Both the position numbers and the translations under genes were made by a program. Source: Alphaproteobacteria bacterium (GTDB lineage Bacteria; Pseudomonadota; Alphaproteobacteria; Rhizobiales; Devosiaceae). From it: a stretch of DNA of 64,000 bases. The notes beneath the pieces are model-generated. The model saw only the letters and a program-made list of their open reading frames with translations. It made no database searches and had not been told where the DNA came from. Location: positions 62,001-126,000 of the forward strand of contig JAHJWO010000010.1 in assembly GCA_018828145.1 (NCBI GenBank). Reading direction: 5' to 3'. Positions 35,821 through 44,054 of this stretch are shown here, in pieces (the first letter of the stretch is position 1; every line of letters starts with the position of its first letter).

Positions 35821-36420
35821 ATGAGCGGACGCATCGTCATTCTCAACGGTGCCCCGCGCGCGGGCAAATCCTCCATCGCCAGGGCCGTGCAGGACAGCCT
35901 GCCCGGCCATTGGATCAATCTGGGCGTCGATGCCCAGAACGCCATGTTGCCAGAGGCGCTGCTGCCGGGGATAGGCTTGCGGCCGGGCGGTGAACGGCCC
36001 GACCTCGAACCCTTCGTGCCGGGCCTCTATCTTGCCCTCTATGACGCCATCGCCGCCCATGCACTTCAGGGCTTTGATATCGTGGCCGATCTGGGCCATC
36101 ACGACCACTATTCCCGACCCCTCGACATCCTGCCCGCCTGTGCCCGCCGGATGGCCGGGCTCGCCGTGCTGTTCGTGGGCGTGCGCTGCCCGATCGAGAC
36201 CATCATGGCCCGCCGCAATGCCGATCCGCAGGGCTATGTCGCCGGCCCCGGCGTGCCCGATCCGGTGCGACACTGGCAGGAGGCGGTGCATGTGCCGGGC
36301 CTTTATGACCTCGACCTCAATACCGGCGCCCTGAGCCCAGAGGCTTGCGCCAGCGCTATCGGCACGGCACTGGCCCAACCGCCCGAGCCGAGTGCCTTTG
36401 AACGCCTCGCCCGGCTCTAG
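35821..36420 (+). CDS. Chloramphenicol phosphotransferase-like P-loop kinase
   Basis: A 199-residue nucleotide-binding protein related to the chloramphenicol 3-O-phosphotransferase (CPT) of Streptomyces venezuelae. The P-loop GAPRAGKSS follows RIVILN, the aspartate in LGVDAQNAM corresponds to the catalytic base of CPT, and LFVGVRCPIETIMAR matches the family's lid region. Whether it acts on chloramphenicol is unknown; many such proteins have other substrates. It lies 5 bp after ppa and its stop overlaps that of the convergent cytochrome gene by 4 nt. Confidence 0.8.
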   Translation: MSGRIVILNGAPRAGKSSIARAVQDSLPGHWINLGVDAQNAMLPEALLPGIGLRPGGERPDLEPFVPGLYLALYDAIAAHALQGFDIVADLGHHDHYSRPLDILPACARRMAGLAVLFVGVRCPIETIMARRNADPQGYVAGPGVPDPVRHWQEAVHVPGLYDLDLNTGALSPEACASAIGTALAQPPEPSAFERLARL

Positions 36421-36953
36421 CGCCCCACGCCCATGCGGGCCAGCAGCCGGTCGCGCCGGAAGAACTGGTGCCAGAGCGCGGCCCCGACATGGCCGATGAG
36501 CAGGGCAATCAGCAGGCGCGCCAGGAGGCCATGCACGCCCATCGGCGCGACTTGGCTGAAATCGGGCAGCGGCAGGGGCGCGGCGCCCAGCAACTGCAGA
36601 TTGGCCCCGCTGAGAAGGATGGTGGCCGAACCGCTGGCCACCATGACCAGGATGGCCAGGTAGAGCCCATAATGCACGACGCGGGAAGCAATCGCCTGGC
36701 CGCGCGACATGCCGGCCGGATCGGCCGGGCGACGGTCGAAGAACAGCCACCAGACGATGCGCAGCACGGTCAGCAGGCCAACGACCGCGCCCGTGACGGC
36801 GTGACCGCGCAGCAGCGTCAGTTCGAGCGCCGCATCGGTTGTGTTTTCCGCCGCCAGCCCGCTGGCCAGCATGCCGAAAATGGCAATGGCGGTGACCCAG
36901 TGAAGGACGATGGCCACGCTGCCATAGCGGGTTGAACTGCTCTTGAGCGACAT
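36417..36953 (-). CDS. Cytochrome b561-type membrane protein
   Basis: A 178-residue four-helix b-type cytochrome. Haem-ligand histidines are visible in VLHWVTAIAI, LLRGHAVTGAVV, VVHYGLYLAI and MGVHGLLARLLIALLIGHVGAALWHQFF. It could move electrons between quinol and periplasmic acceptors or reduce superoxide. ATG 36953 has AAGGAG at good spacing. It is divergent from a MarR regulator, with 68 bp and several short palindromes between, so it is the likely target of that regulator. Confidence 0.88.
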   Translation of the reverse strand: MSLKSSSTRYGSVAIVLHWVTAIAIFGMLASGLAAENTTDAALELTLLRGHAVTGAVVGLLTVLRIVWWLFFDRRPADPAGMSRGQAIASRVVHYGLYLAILVMVASGSATILLSGANLQLLGAAPLPLPDFSQVAPMGVHGLLARLLIALLIGHVGAALWHQFFRRDRLLARMGVGR

Positions 36954-36990
36954 GGCTGGCTCCTTGCGACAGCGCGGCGAATGCCATATA

Positions 36991-37024
36991 ATTAGCATAC
37001 TATGTATTCAGATAGCAAGCTATG
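36991..37024. promoter_or_regulatory. Palindromes in the cytochrome b561/marR divergent promoter
   Basis: Two short palindromes lie here: ATAC-TAT-GTAT (36997-37007) and ATAGC-AA-GCTAT (37012-37023), the second running into the marR start codon. The AT-rich, symmetrical arrangement between divergent genes is typical of MarR binding sites and would allow joint repression. Confidence 0.55.
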
Positions 37025-37468
37025 CAAATGGCCCTGATTCGCGAGAACTCGGCCGGTTACCTCACCAATTGGGCGGCGCGGCTCTTTACCCGCGAGCTGG
37101 AGCGCCAGCTGGCGCCCACCGGCATTGCCCCGGCCTATATGCCCGTCCTCTTCGCCCTGGCCGATGGCAGCACGCTGACCCAGAAGGCGCTGGCCCGCCG
37201 CGCCGCTGTCGAGCAGCCCACCATGGCGGCGACGCTCAACCGCATGCAGCGCGACGGCATGATCACCCGCCGGCCCGACCCCGCGGACCGGCGCTGTGCC
37301 CTCGTGACGCTGACGCCGCTGGCCTTGGGCCAGATCGACGCCGTGGAACGCGTGGTCAGCGCCATCAATACGCTGGCGCTCGAACAGCTGGCCCCCGGCG
37401 AACGCGAGCAGTTCCTGGGCCTTCTGCGCCGGGTGATCGGCGTGCTGGAAGCCCAGGACGCGGCCTAG
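37022..37468 (+). CDS. MarR family transcriptional regulator
   Basis: A 148-residue winged-helix regulator. The DNA-binding region reads LTQKALARRAAVEQPTMAATLNRMQRDGMITRRPDPADRRCALVTLT, with the conserved D-x-R-x wing (DPADRR). It probably represses itself and the divergent cytochrome b561 gene through the palindromes between them. The ligand is unknown. It ends 4 bp from the convergent DHFR-like gene. Confidence 0.92.
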   Translation: MQMALIRENSAGYLTNWAARLFTRELERQLAPTGIAPAYMPVLFALADGSTLTQKALARRAAVEQPTMAATLNRMQRDGMITRRPDPADRRCALVTLTPLALGQIDAVERVVSAINTLALEQLAPGEREQFLGLLRRVIGVLEAQDAA

Positions 37469-37472
37469 CGGG

Positions 37473-38027
37473 CTACGCCTCCCGCCGCGCATAGCGCAGC
37501 ACCACATTGCCCTTGGAGGTCTGCTGGCTGCCCGTGAGCACGAGCCGTGTCGTCGGCGTACCGTCCTCGAACAGCCGCCGCCCCTGCCCGGCCACCACCA
37601 GATGGATGATGAGCGCCAATTCATCCATCAGCCCCGCCAGCAGCAGCTGGCTCACCAGCGACATGCCGCCCATGACCGATATCGTGCAACCCGCCTGCGC
37701 CTTGAGATCGCGCACGAAGGCCTCGAGATCGCCCTCGATCAGGCTGGCATTGCTCCAGCCGAGGTCACCCGGCCTGAGCGTGTCCGAGGCGACGAATTTG
37801 GGCACGGCGTTGATGAAGCCGGCAAAATCCTGGTCCTGTTCGGCATTGGGCCAGTAGCCGGCCCATTCCTGATAGCCCACCCGCCCCATCAGCACCGCAT
37901 CGACATCGGCCATGATGCCGCCCAGCAGCGCCCCCAGCTCGTCATCGAAACTGTCGAACTGGAACGTGTCCGGCGCCTCGGCAACGCCATCGACGGAGTA
38001 GAACAGGCCGGCAGTGAGTTTACGCAT
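37473..38027 (-). CDS. Dihydrofolate reductase family protein (RibD C-terminal like)
   Basis: A 184-residue protein of the DHFR/RibD-C fold: MRKLTAGLFYSVDGVAEAPD at the start, DAVLMGRVGYQEWAGYWP, and ISVMGGMSLVSQLLLAGLMDELALIIHLVVAGQGRRLF. Such proteins bind NADPH but rarely act as true DHFR, so the substrate is unknown. The second of two adjacent ATGs is chosen because GGGAG sits 6 nt before it; the first, 3 bases earlier, is equally possible. Confidence 0.88.
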   Translation of the reverse strand: MRKLTAGLFYSVDGVAEAPDTFQFDSFDDELGALLGGIMADVDAVLMGRVGYQEWAGYWPNAEQDQDFAGFINAVPKFVASDTLRPGDLGWSNASLIEGDLEAFVRDLKAQAGCTISVMGGMSLVSQLLLAGLMDELALIIHLVVAGQGRRLFEDGTPTTRLVLTGSQQTSKGNVVLRYARREA

Positions 38028-38176
38028 CATGGTCTCCCGATTGGTCTGGCAACCTCCCGGCCGCCATCTGCTTGTGCGACGGGCGAAGCAGGCCGATTTC
38101 GACACGCGTCGCGTTTTTCTGGGGCAGCACATCGCTCCGGACAGCCATTCGGCCTCCGGTTGTGCAGGATGGACGG

Positions 38177-38235
38177 ACCCCGAGGCGGATGCCGCCTCTG
38201 GAAACTAAAAAATGAGACGATAGCCGCCTCGGGGT
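38177..38235. repeat. Inverted repeat with 12-bp arms
   Basis: Perfect arms ACCCCGAGGCGG (38177-38188) and CCGCCTCGGGGT (38224-38235) enclose 35 nt. It is the first of three inverted repeats in this gap, with no gene next to it that it would clearly terminate. Confidence 0.7.
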
Positions 38236-38452
38236 GCCGGTTTTTGGAACAGTCCCGGTTATCGCGCAGCATGATCGCTCGCCATGCTGCGGCCGGATCT
38301 CGAACCTGCGCGAGAGGCAAAACCCGCGCCCGGCTCACCCCGCCACTGTTCGCCTGCAGGCCGCCCATGCGGAGTGATGGACCTATTCTAGTCGAGCCGG
38401 CCGGGGCGGGGACAAGTTGGGGATGAAGCTCGAAATTTCCAGCAAACTCGGT

Positions 38453-38537
38453 CGTCACCCTCGGGCTTGACCTGAGGGGACTGCACTTGACCGAGGCTCG
38501 GCAGAGAAGAGCCCTCGGGTCAAGCCCGAGGGTGACG
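38453..38537. repeat. Inverted repeat with 20-bp perfect arms
   Basis: CGTCACCCTCGGGCTTGACC (38453-38472) is perfectly complementary to 38518-38537, with 45 nt between. The CACCCTCGGGCTTGACC arm looks like a dispersed intergenic palindrome of Hyphomicrobiales genomes, not a terminator. Confidence 0.8.
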
Positions 38538-38575
38538 ATCTGTGGGTGGGCGGGGCACTATGCCTCAACACCCCG

Positions 38576-38709
38576 GGTGTCGTCCGGCCTTGAGCCGGGA
38601 TCCATCCTGATATGCTGGTCCTGCCGCCAGGTGGCGCTGCTCATCTCGACCACCTTGCGGCTGCGGCGCACGCCGGGGATGGGCCCCCGCTCAAGGCCGG
38701 GGTGACACC
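38576..38709. repeat. Long imperfect inverted repeat
   Basis: The left arm (38576-38607, containing CCGGCCTTGAGCCGGGATCC) pairs imperfectly with the right arm (38677-38709, containing GCTCAAGGCCGGGGTGACAC). About 70 nt lie between. It resembles a second dispersed palindrome family, distinct from that at 38453. Confidence 0.75.
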
Positions 38710-38822
38710 GTGGGTAGGTGTCGGGATGGCAAGCTTGCCCCCGTCGCCTAAGAGTGTTGCAGTATTGACTCTCGTGAAATCGGCAGATCTGTGGCAACAA
38801 TCGAATCACTAGGGGGCTGCTT

Positions 38823-39653
38823 ATGACGATCTGCGTTGGGGTAAAGGTCAACGACGGAATTGTATTTGTGGCCGACAGCGCTTCATCGCTCGCGCAAACG
38901 GGGCCCGAAGGCCAGCAGATAATCTCGCGCGTTTACAACCATGGCAACAAGGTCTTCAATCTTTTTCGTGGCCTTCCGATCGCCGCCATGACTTGTGGAC
39001 TAGGTGCGTTCGGCAGCGAGTCCATTTCAACCATTGCCAAAGGCATTCGTGTCGAGCTGATGTCCGAAGGTGGCATTGATCGCGATAACTACGAAGTAGA
39101 GGCCGTTGCCCGCGATCGCTTCCTTGCAAAGTTCCAGGCCTTGGACGCCAATGTGCGTTCTGCCGCGTCGTTTGAATTTATTGTGGGGGGTTGTTCATCT
39201 GGCAATGGTGGTAGCGAAATCTGGAAATTCCAGTTTGCCAATGGGGAAGCACCCGAGCCAGTTTGCATAGTTGGGAACGGCGTATCTGACATCATTTGGG
39301 CTGGCCAACCAGAAGCTTGCGTGCGGTTGGTACTCGGCATTTCCTCGCAAACGCCCTCTGTTTTGATGCAAGCTGGACTATCAGAAGACCAATCGACCGC
39401 CCTTGTTCAAGCGATCCGCGCAAGCAGCACCGTGCGTTTGGTAGAACCTGCAATGCCCATCCGTGATGCCATTGCATTGGGAGAATTTTTGGCACAAACC
39501 ACCGCCTCGTTCGTTAAGTTTCTGCCGGGGGCGGATACGGTCGGTGGCGAATTGGATATAGCCACAGTGACCAAATACGAAGGATTTAGGTGGATAAGAA
39601 GGAAACACTTCTACCCACCAGACCTCAACCGGGAGACCGACCATGTCCGATAA
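38823..39653 (+). CDS. Proteasome-fold Ntn-hydrolase-like protein, divergent
   Basis: A 276-residue protein of no familiar named family. After removal of Met the chain begins TICVGVKVNDGIVFVADS: Thr1 and Asp17 match the catalytic pair of HslV and proteasome beta subunits. NHGNKVFNLF then aligns with the lysine strand (Lys33 in HslV; here Lys42, after about 9 extra residues), and MTCGLGAFGSES with the G-F-A-G-G region. Later, FIVGGCSSGNGGSEIWKF and CIVGNGVSDIIWAG resemble the proteasome L-I-A-G-y and G-S-G-S segments, but the usual serine is Asn or Val here. The Anbu family is the closest analogue by eye. GGGGG precedes the start. GC and codon use look lower than in neighbouring genes. It overlaps the next gene by 11 nt. 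Confidence 0.7.
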   Translation: MTICVGVKVNDGIVFVADSASSLAQTGPEGQQIISRVYNHGNKVFNLFRGLPIAAMTCGLGAFGSESISTIAKGIRVELMSEGGIDRDNYEVEAVARDRFLAKFQALDANVRSAASFEFIVGGCSSGNGGSEIWKFQFANGEAPEPVCIVGNGVSDIIWAGQPEACVRLVLGISSQTPSVLMQAGLSEDQSTALVQAIRASSTVRLVEPAMPIRDAIALGEFLAQTTASFVKFLPGADTVGGELDIATVTKYEGFRWIRRKHFYPPDLNRETDHVR

Positions 39654-39834
39654 GGCCACGAAGCGTCCAACTCCAACGGAAGCGCAACCACTAAAGCCAT
39701 TGCCTATGCCGGAGTATGGCTATCAACGTGAGCAGCCAAGCAGTTTTGGATCAACGGCCCAAATAAAGCAGCCCAAGGCGCAAGCTACCAACCGAAGCCT
39801 TGATCTGTCCGGAGTGGTGCTGAACCTCGGCTAG
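39643..39834 (+). CDS. Small Pro/Gln-rich protein coupled to the proteasome-like gene
   Basis: 63 residues. The first 50 are Pro, Gln, Lys and Thr rich and look disordered (MSDKATKRPTPTEAQPLKPL). The C-terminus is short and hydrophobic, SLDLSGVVLNLG. GGGAGACC precedes the ATG, which overlaps the upstream stop by 11 nt, so it is translated with the proteasome-like gene. No family is recognised. Being small, disordered and paired with an Ntn-hydrolase-like protein, it could be a substrate, tag or regulator; this is inference. It lacks the Gly-Gly-Glu/Gln end of Pup. Confidence 0.7.
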   Translation: MSDKATKRPTPTEAQPLKPLPMPEYGYQREQPSSFGSTAQIKQPKAQATNRSLDLSGVVLNLG

Positions 39835-39851
39835 GAACTCCAGGAAACAAC

Positions 39852-39883
39852 AAGAAGGCCCGGGATCGCGCCCGGGCCTTCTT
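39852..39883. terminator. Bidirectional intrinsic terminator
   Basis: Arms AAGAAGGCCCGGG (39852-39864) and CCCGGGCCTTCTT (39871-39883) with loop ATCGCG. It ends the proteasome-like pair on the plus strand and hppA on the minus strand. Confidence 0.8.
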
Positions 39884-39939
39884 CATTCTATCACCCGCCC
39901 TCGTGGCTCGACACGCTCACCATGAGGGCTGCATCGGGG

Positions 39940-42084
39940 CTAGCCCAGATGCGCCAGCACCGCCAGCAGCAGCAGTGCCACGATATTGGTGATCTTGATC
40001 ATCGGATTGACGGCCGGGCCGGCCGTGTCCTTGTAGGGGTCGCCGACGGTGTCGCCGGTGACCGAGGCCTTGTGCGCGTCGCCGCCCTTGTGGTGGGTGA
40101 CGCCGTGGCTGTCGGTGAAGCCGTCTTCGAAGCTCTTCTTGGCATTGTCCCAGGCGCCGCCGCCGGCGGTCATGGAAATGGCGACGAAGAGACCGGTGAC
40201 GATGACGCCCATCAGCATGGCGCCCAGGGCCGAGAAGCCAGCGGCGGGGCCGGCGATCCAGTTGATCAGGAAGAACACCACGATGGGTGACAGAACCGGG
40301 AGCAGGCTCGGCACGATCATTTCCTTGATCGCGGCCTTGGTCAGCATGTCGACGGCCCGGCCGTAATCGGGCTTTTCGGTGCCGGCCATGATGCCCGGGC
40401 GTTCCTTGAACTGGCGGCGCACTTCCACCACCACCGACTGGGCGGCGCGGCCCACCGCCGTCATGCTCATGCCACCGAAGAGGAAGGGCAAGAGGCCTCC
40501 GAACAGCAGGCCCACCACGACATAGGGATCGGCCAGCGAGAAGGTGAGGGTGCCCATGCCCTGGAAGATGGCCGGGGCATCGGGCAGGTTGGCGAAGTAG
40601 ATCAGGTCCTGCGTATAGGCGGCAAAGAGCACGAGGGCGCCCAGGCCCGCCGAACCGATGGCATAGCCCTTGGTGACGGCCTTGGTCGTATTGCCCACCG
40701 CGTCGAGCGCGTCGGTATTGTGCCGCACTTCCTTGTCGAGACCGGCCATTTCGGCAATGCCGCCGGCATTGTCCGTAACCGGACCGAAGGCGTCGAGCGC
40801 CACGACGATGCCAGCCAGAGCCAGCATGGTGGCGACGGCAAAGGCGATGCCGAACAGACCCGCCAGGTTGTAGGTGACGATGATGCCGCCGATGATGACC
40901 AGGGCCGGCAGGGCCGTCGATTCCAGGGACACCGCAAGTCCCTGGATCACATTGGTGCCATGGCCGGTAACCGAGGCCTCGGCGATGGAATTGACCGGGC
41001 GGCGGCCCGTGCCGGTGTAATATTCGGTGATGACGATGATCAGGCCGGTAATGACCAGGCCCGCCACGCCGCACCAGAACAGGCTCCACGGGGTGAAGGT
41101 CTTGTCAGTGGCCTCGATGACGACATTGAGATCGCCGAAGACGAACCACAGCACCGGGATCAGCGCGACCAGCGACAGCACGCCGGTGGCGATGATGCCC
41201 TTGTAGAGGGCGCCCATGATGTTGTTGTCGGCGCCCAGCTTGACGAAATAGGTGCCGATGATCGAGGTCACGACGCAGGCGCCGCCGATGGCCAGCGGCA
41301 GCACCATGCCGATCAGCTTGAACTGCTCGGGCAGGATGATGGCGGCCAGCACCATGGTGGCGACGATGGTGACGACATAGGTTTCGAACAGGTCGGCCGC
41401 CATGCCGGCGCAATCGCCGACATTGTCGCCCACATTGTCGGCAATGGTGGCCGGGTTGCGCGGATCGTCTTCCGGAATGCCGGCTTCGACCTTGCCCACC
41501 ATGTCGCCGCCCACATCGGCACCCTTGGTGAAGATGCCGCCGCCCAGACGGGCGAAGATGGAAATCAGCGAGGCGCCGAAGGAGAGCGCGACCAGCGCAT
41601 CGATGACCGTGCGGCTGGTGGGCGCAAAGCCCAGCATCTGCGTCAGCACCATGAAATAGAGCGTGATGCCGAGCAGGCCCAATCCCGCCACCAGCATGCC
41701 GGTGACTGCGCCGGACTTGAAGGCCAGATCGAGCCCCTTGCCGAGCGAGGAAATCGCCGCCTGGGCGACGCGGACATTGGCGCGCACCGAGACATTCATG
41801 CCGATAAAGCCCGCCGCGCCACTCAGCACCGCGCCCAGCAGGAAGCCGATGGCGGCATAGATGCCGAGCAGGAAGAAGGCGGCGATCAGGATGACCACGC
41901 CGACAATGGCGATGGTGGTATATTGCCGCTTGAGATAGGCCGATGCGCCCTCGCGCACGGCTGCCGAAATCTCCTGCATGCGGGCCGACCCGCTATCGGC
42001 GGCAAGCAGTTGCTGGGTCGTATAGACCCCATAGACGATGGACAGAGCGCCACACACGACGATCAGCCAGAGTGCCAAAGTCAT
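39940..42084 (-). CDS. hppA: Membrane H+-translocating pyrophosphatase
   Basis: A 714-residue polytopic pump with about 16 helices that couples pyrophosphate hydrolysis to proton export. The catalytic loop reads [20 protein letters not shown], then [26 protein letters not shown] carries the lysine typical of K+-independent enzymes, where K+-dependent ones have alanine. Length is standard. It probably recovers energy from biosynthetic pyrophosphate, alongside soluble Ppa. Transcription is separated from the upstream yggU by a long inverted repeat. Confidence 0.97.
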   Translation of the reverse strand: MTLALWLIVVCGALSIVYGVYTTQQLLAADSGSARMQEISAAVREGASAYLKRQYTTIAIVGVVILIAAFFLLGIYAAIGFLLGAVLSGAAGFIGMNVSVRANVRVAQAAISSLGKGLDLAFKSGAVTGMLVAGLGLLGITLYFMVLTQMLGFAPTSRTVIDALVALSFGASLISIFARLGGGIFTKGADVGGDMVGKVEAGIPEDDPRNPATIADNVGDNVGDCAGMAADLFETYVVTIVATMVLAAIILPEQFKLIGMVLPLAIGGACVVTSIIGTYFVKLGADNNIMGALYKGIIATGVLSLVALIPVLWFVFGDLNVVIEATDKTFTPWSLFWCGVAGLVITGLIIVITEYYTGTGRRPVNSIAEASVTGHGTNVIQGLAVSLESTALPALVIIGGIIVTYNLAGLFGIAFAVATMLALAGIVVALDAFGPVTDNAGGIAEMAGLDKEVRHNTDALDAVGNTTKAVTKGYAIGSAGLGALVLFAAYTQDLIYFANLPDAPAIFQGMGTLTFSLADPYVVVGLLFGGLLPFLFGGMSMTAVGRAAQSVVVEVRRQFKERPGIMAGTEKPDYGRAVDMLTKAAIKEMIVPSLLPVLSPIVVFFLINWIAGPAAGFSALGAMLMGVIVTGLFVAISMTAGGGAWDNAKKSFEDGFTDSHGVTHHKGGDAHKASVTGDTVGDPYKDTAGPAVNPMIKITNIVALLLLAVLAHLG

Positions 42085-42274
42085 AGAAAGTCCCTCTAGA
42101 TTTTCCTCCGGGGACTCAACCGCATGACCGGCACCGGTCCTCCAACCGGCAACGGACCTGCCCTCCTCTGAGCCCCCTCCGCGGCTGAGATTAGCCAGAT
42201 TGATTGGTTAAGCAATGGAGATTGCGATGTTTTGTCGCGGTGGCGGGGAGTGCGGAAGCAAGTCTTTGCTTGGA

Positions 42275-42390
42275 TACCCCCACCTAACCTCCCCCTGATA
42301 GGGGGAGGCACCGCGCTGTGGATGGAATGAGATCGAGCCGCAGCCCCGATCTGTTCCTCCCCCTCTTCAGGGGGAGGTTAGGTGGGGGTA
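42275..42390. repeat. Large inverted repeat overlapping the yggU 3' end
   Basis: Left arm 42275-42308 (TACCCCCACCTAACCTCCCC...) and right arm 42356-42390 (...GGGGAGGTTAGGTGGGGGTA) are nearly perfect complements, and each arm holds its own CCTCCCC/GGGGAGG hairpin. About 47 nt lie between. The right arm runs into yggU and carries its stop codon. Confidence 0.85.
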
Positions 42391-42698
42391 CACTTTGTGA
42401 GTGCAGCAAGCAGCGCCACCCCGTCCCCCGCCACTGCAATTGTCTTGAGCCGGCTCGTCTCGCCGCTTGCCACGCTCAGCGTCGATTTCGGTACACCCAG
42501 CGCCTTGGCCAGCAGCGCCAGCACGGCCGCATTGGCCTTGCCCTTGTCGGGCACGGCGCTGACGCGCAGGCGCAGCACGGCAGAATTATCGTCTCGGCGC
42601 TCGACGCCCGCGATGGCGTCGCGCCCGGCATTGGGGGTGACGCGAACGAAAAGGCTCAGCCCCTGGGGGCTGAGCCGGTAGCATTTTGGATCATCCAA
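42378..42698 (-). CDS. yggU: DUF167 (YggU) family protein
   Basis: A 106-residue small protein of DUF167, function unknown. The family core is LSLFVRVTPNAGRDAIAGV, then LRLRVSAVPDKGKANAAVLALLAKALGVPKSTLSVASGETSRLKTIAV. The TTG start at 42698 is chosen because residues 2-15 match the family's usual N-terminus and it lies 5 bp after the yggT stop; no in-frame ATG fits. The last two residues and the TAA stop come from an intergenic inverted repeat (42275-42390). Confidence 0.85.
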   Translation of the reverse strand: MDDPKCYRLSPQGLSLFVRVTPNAGRDAIAGVERRDDNSAVLRLRVSAVPDKGKANAAVLALLAKALGVPKSTLSVASGETSRLKTIAVAGDGVALLAALTKCTPT

Positions 42699-42703
42699 CG
42701 GGA

Positions 42704-42994
42704 TCAGAACACGTTGGGATAGATGTAGTAGATGATGATCCGCTCGATGAAGAAGATGATGATGAACAGGATGATCGGGCTGATATCGAGGCCCGAGAAA
42801 TTCGGCATGATCTTGCGGATGGGGCGCAGCACCGGCTCGGTGAGCTGGTTGAGCACGCGCCACAGGCCCTCGACGAACTGATTGCGCGTATTGATCACGT
42901 TGAACGAGATCAGCCAGCTCATGATGATCATGGCGAGGACAATCCACCAGTAGAGCTGGAGGATGAGAAGGATGATGTCGAGCACGGCGCGCAT
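42704..42994 (-). CDS. yggT: YggT family membrane protein
   Basis: A 96-residue membrane protein with two main hydrophobic segments, VLDIILLILQLYWWIVLAMIIMSWL and LDISPIILFIIIFFIERII. YggT is linked to K+ handling and osmotic or division functions in various bacteria; nothing specific is visible here. The LTEPVLRPIRKIMPNFSGLDISP segment is the family hallmark. Forms a two-gene unit with yggU. Confidence 0.92.
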   Translation of the reverse strand: MRAVLDIILLILQLYWWIVLAMIIMSWLISFNVINTRNQFVEGLWRVLNQLTEPVLRPIRKIMPNFSGLDISPIILFIIIFFIERIIIYYIYPNVF

Positions 42995-43284
42995 GGGCGT
43001 CTCCGGGATAAGGTCGCAAATTATCTAGTGGCTGGCGGAGCTTGCGGCAAGGGCGCCGCGCAAGAGCAGCAGGACCCCGCTCCGGTCGCACGGAACGAGG
43101 CCCCAATGACTGACATCCGGTACGCAACACTAACTCTCCGGACAGGCACTCCATTGCATGAAGCGTGCCAAGTGCTGCGACCCCGCAATCCGGGGGCCAG
43201 GGCTTAACATGTTGTGAACAGTCGCATTTTGCGGCGTCGCGCGCGTGGCAGAATGCAAGGCGCGTTGCATTTTGCGAGTCGGTG

Positions 43285-43893
43285 CTATTCGGCCGGCTTG
43301 CTCGGGCGCCAGGTCACGACGCGGTAGAGATAGATCAGCACCACGGCGGCCAGCACGATATAGCTCAGCGGATCGAGCACGACCTCGATGAGCTCGTAAT
43401 GCTCATGCAGGATATAGCCCGCCAGCGTCAGGATGGTGTTCCAGATCAGCGCCCCGGTGGTGGAGGCGAGCAGGAACACCGGCAGCGGCATGCGGGCAAG
43501 CCCGGCAGGGATCGAGATCAACGTGCGGATGATGGGCAACAGGCGCCCGAACAGCACGATGATCGGGCCGAAGCGGCGGAAGAAGCCCACCGCGACGTCG
43601 ATCTCCTCAGCATTGAAGGTCATGATCCGGCCGAAGCGGTCGGCCAGCGCCCGCACCCGGTCGAGCCCGAACAGCCGCCCGGCGAAATACCAGGGCAGCA
43701 TGCCCACCACCGCGCCGATCGTGGCGGCGGCGAGGACGCCGAAGAAATTGAGATCGCCATTGGCGGCGGCAAAGCCGGCAAAGGGAATGATCAGCTCGGA
43801 CGGAATGGGCGGAAAGATCGATTCCGCCAGCATGACCAGGAAGATGCCGACATAGCCGAGATCGGAAATGGTCTGGATGATCAGGTCGGTCAT
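43285..43893 (-). CDS. DedA family membrane protein
   Basis: A 202-residue DedA/SNARE-associated-like membrane protein. DedA proteins are lipid flippases or transporters of the cytoplasmic membrane with roles in undecaprenyl phosphate recycling and polymyxin resistance. Seen here: VGIFLVMLAESIFPPIPSELIIPFAG with the conserved Glu and Pro, then FFRRFGPIIVLFGRLLPIIRTLISIPAGLARMP with the F-x-R-x-x-P-x-x-R segment. Nothing indicates its substrate. A repeat (43923-44030) separates it from typA. Confidence 0.93.
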   Translation of the reverse strand: MTDLIIQTISDLGYVGIFLVMLAESIFPPIPSELIIPFAGFAAANGDLNFFGVLAAATIGAVVGMLPWYFAGRLFGLDRVRALADRFGRIMTFNAEEIDVAVGFFRRFGPIIVLFGRLLPIIRTLISIPAGLARMPLPVFLLASTTGALIWNTILTLAGYILHEHYELIEVVLDPLSYIVLAAVVLIYLYRVVTWRPSKPAE

Positions 43894-43922
43894 GGGGTCT
43901 CCGCGGCGTCTGGCGCTCGTGG

Positions 43923-44030
43923 CCCCACCCCACCCTCATTCCCTCCCCATCAAGGGAGGGAGGCGCAGGCTGAGGCCGCTCGATTCCATCGTCTCCCTCC
44001 CCCTTGTGGGGAGGGATCAAGGGGTGTGGG
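43923..44030. repeat. Inverted repeat between dedA and typA
   Basis: Left CCCCACCCCACCCTCATTCC and its hairpin CCTCCCC...GGGAGG pair with the right arm ending GGGGAGGGATCAAGGGGTGTGGG, an imperfect but long inverted repeat. Its organisation (outer arms plus inner hairpins) is like that at 42275-42390 but the sequence differs. Confidence 0.7.
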
Positions 44031-44054
44031 CGGCCGGCTGATGCCGGCCCCGCC

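Larger units (their letters stand above)
38028..38822. other. Gene-free 795-bp stretch rich in inverted repeats
   Basis: No convincing coding sequence was found on either strand. The stretch holds three separate long-loop inverted repeats (38177-38235, 38453-38537, 38576-38709) and ends with the ribosome-binding site AGGGGG of the proteasome-like gene. A TTGACT at about 38766 could be a -35 element. The first 150 bp hold only the upstream region of the DHFR-like gene, and 38236-38452 shows nothing recognisable. Confidence 0.6.

Noticed and set aside
38453-38709. Insertion-sequence ends or attachment sites
   Set aside because: No transposase or integrase gene and no flanking direct repeats were seen; they look like dispersed intergenic palindromes.
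38823-39653. HslV protease subunit
   Set aside because: The N-terminal catalytic region is HslV-like, but the protein is about 100 residues longer, has a loop insertion, and no hslU follows.
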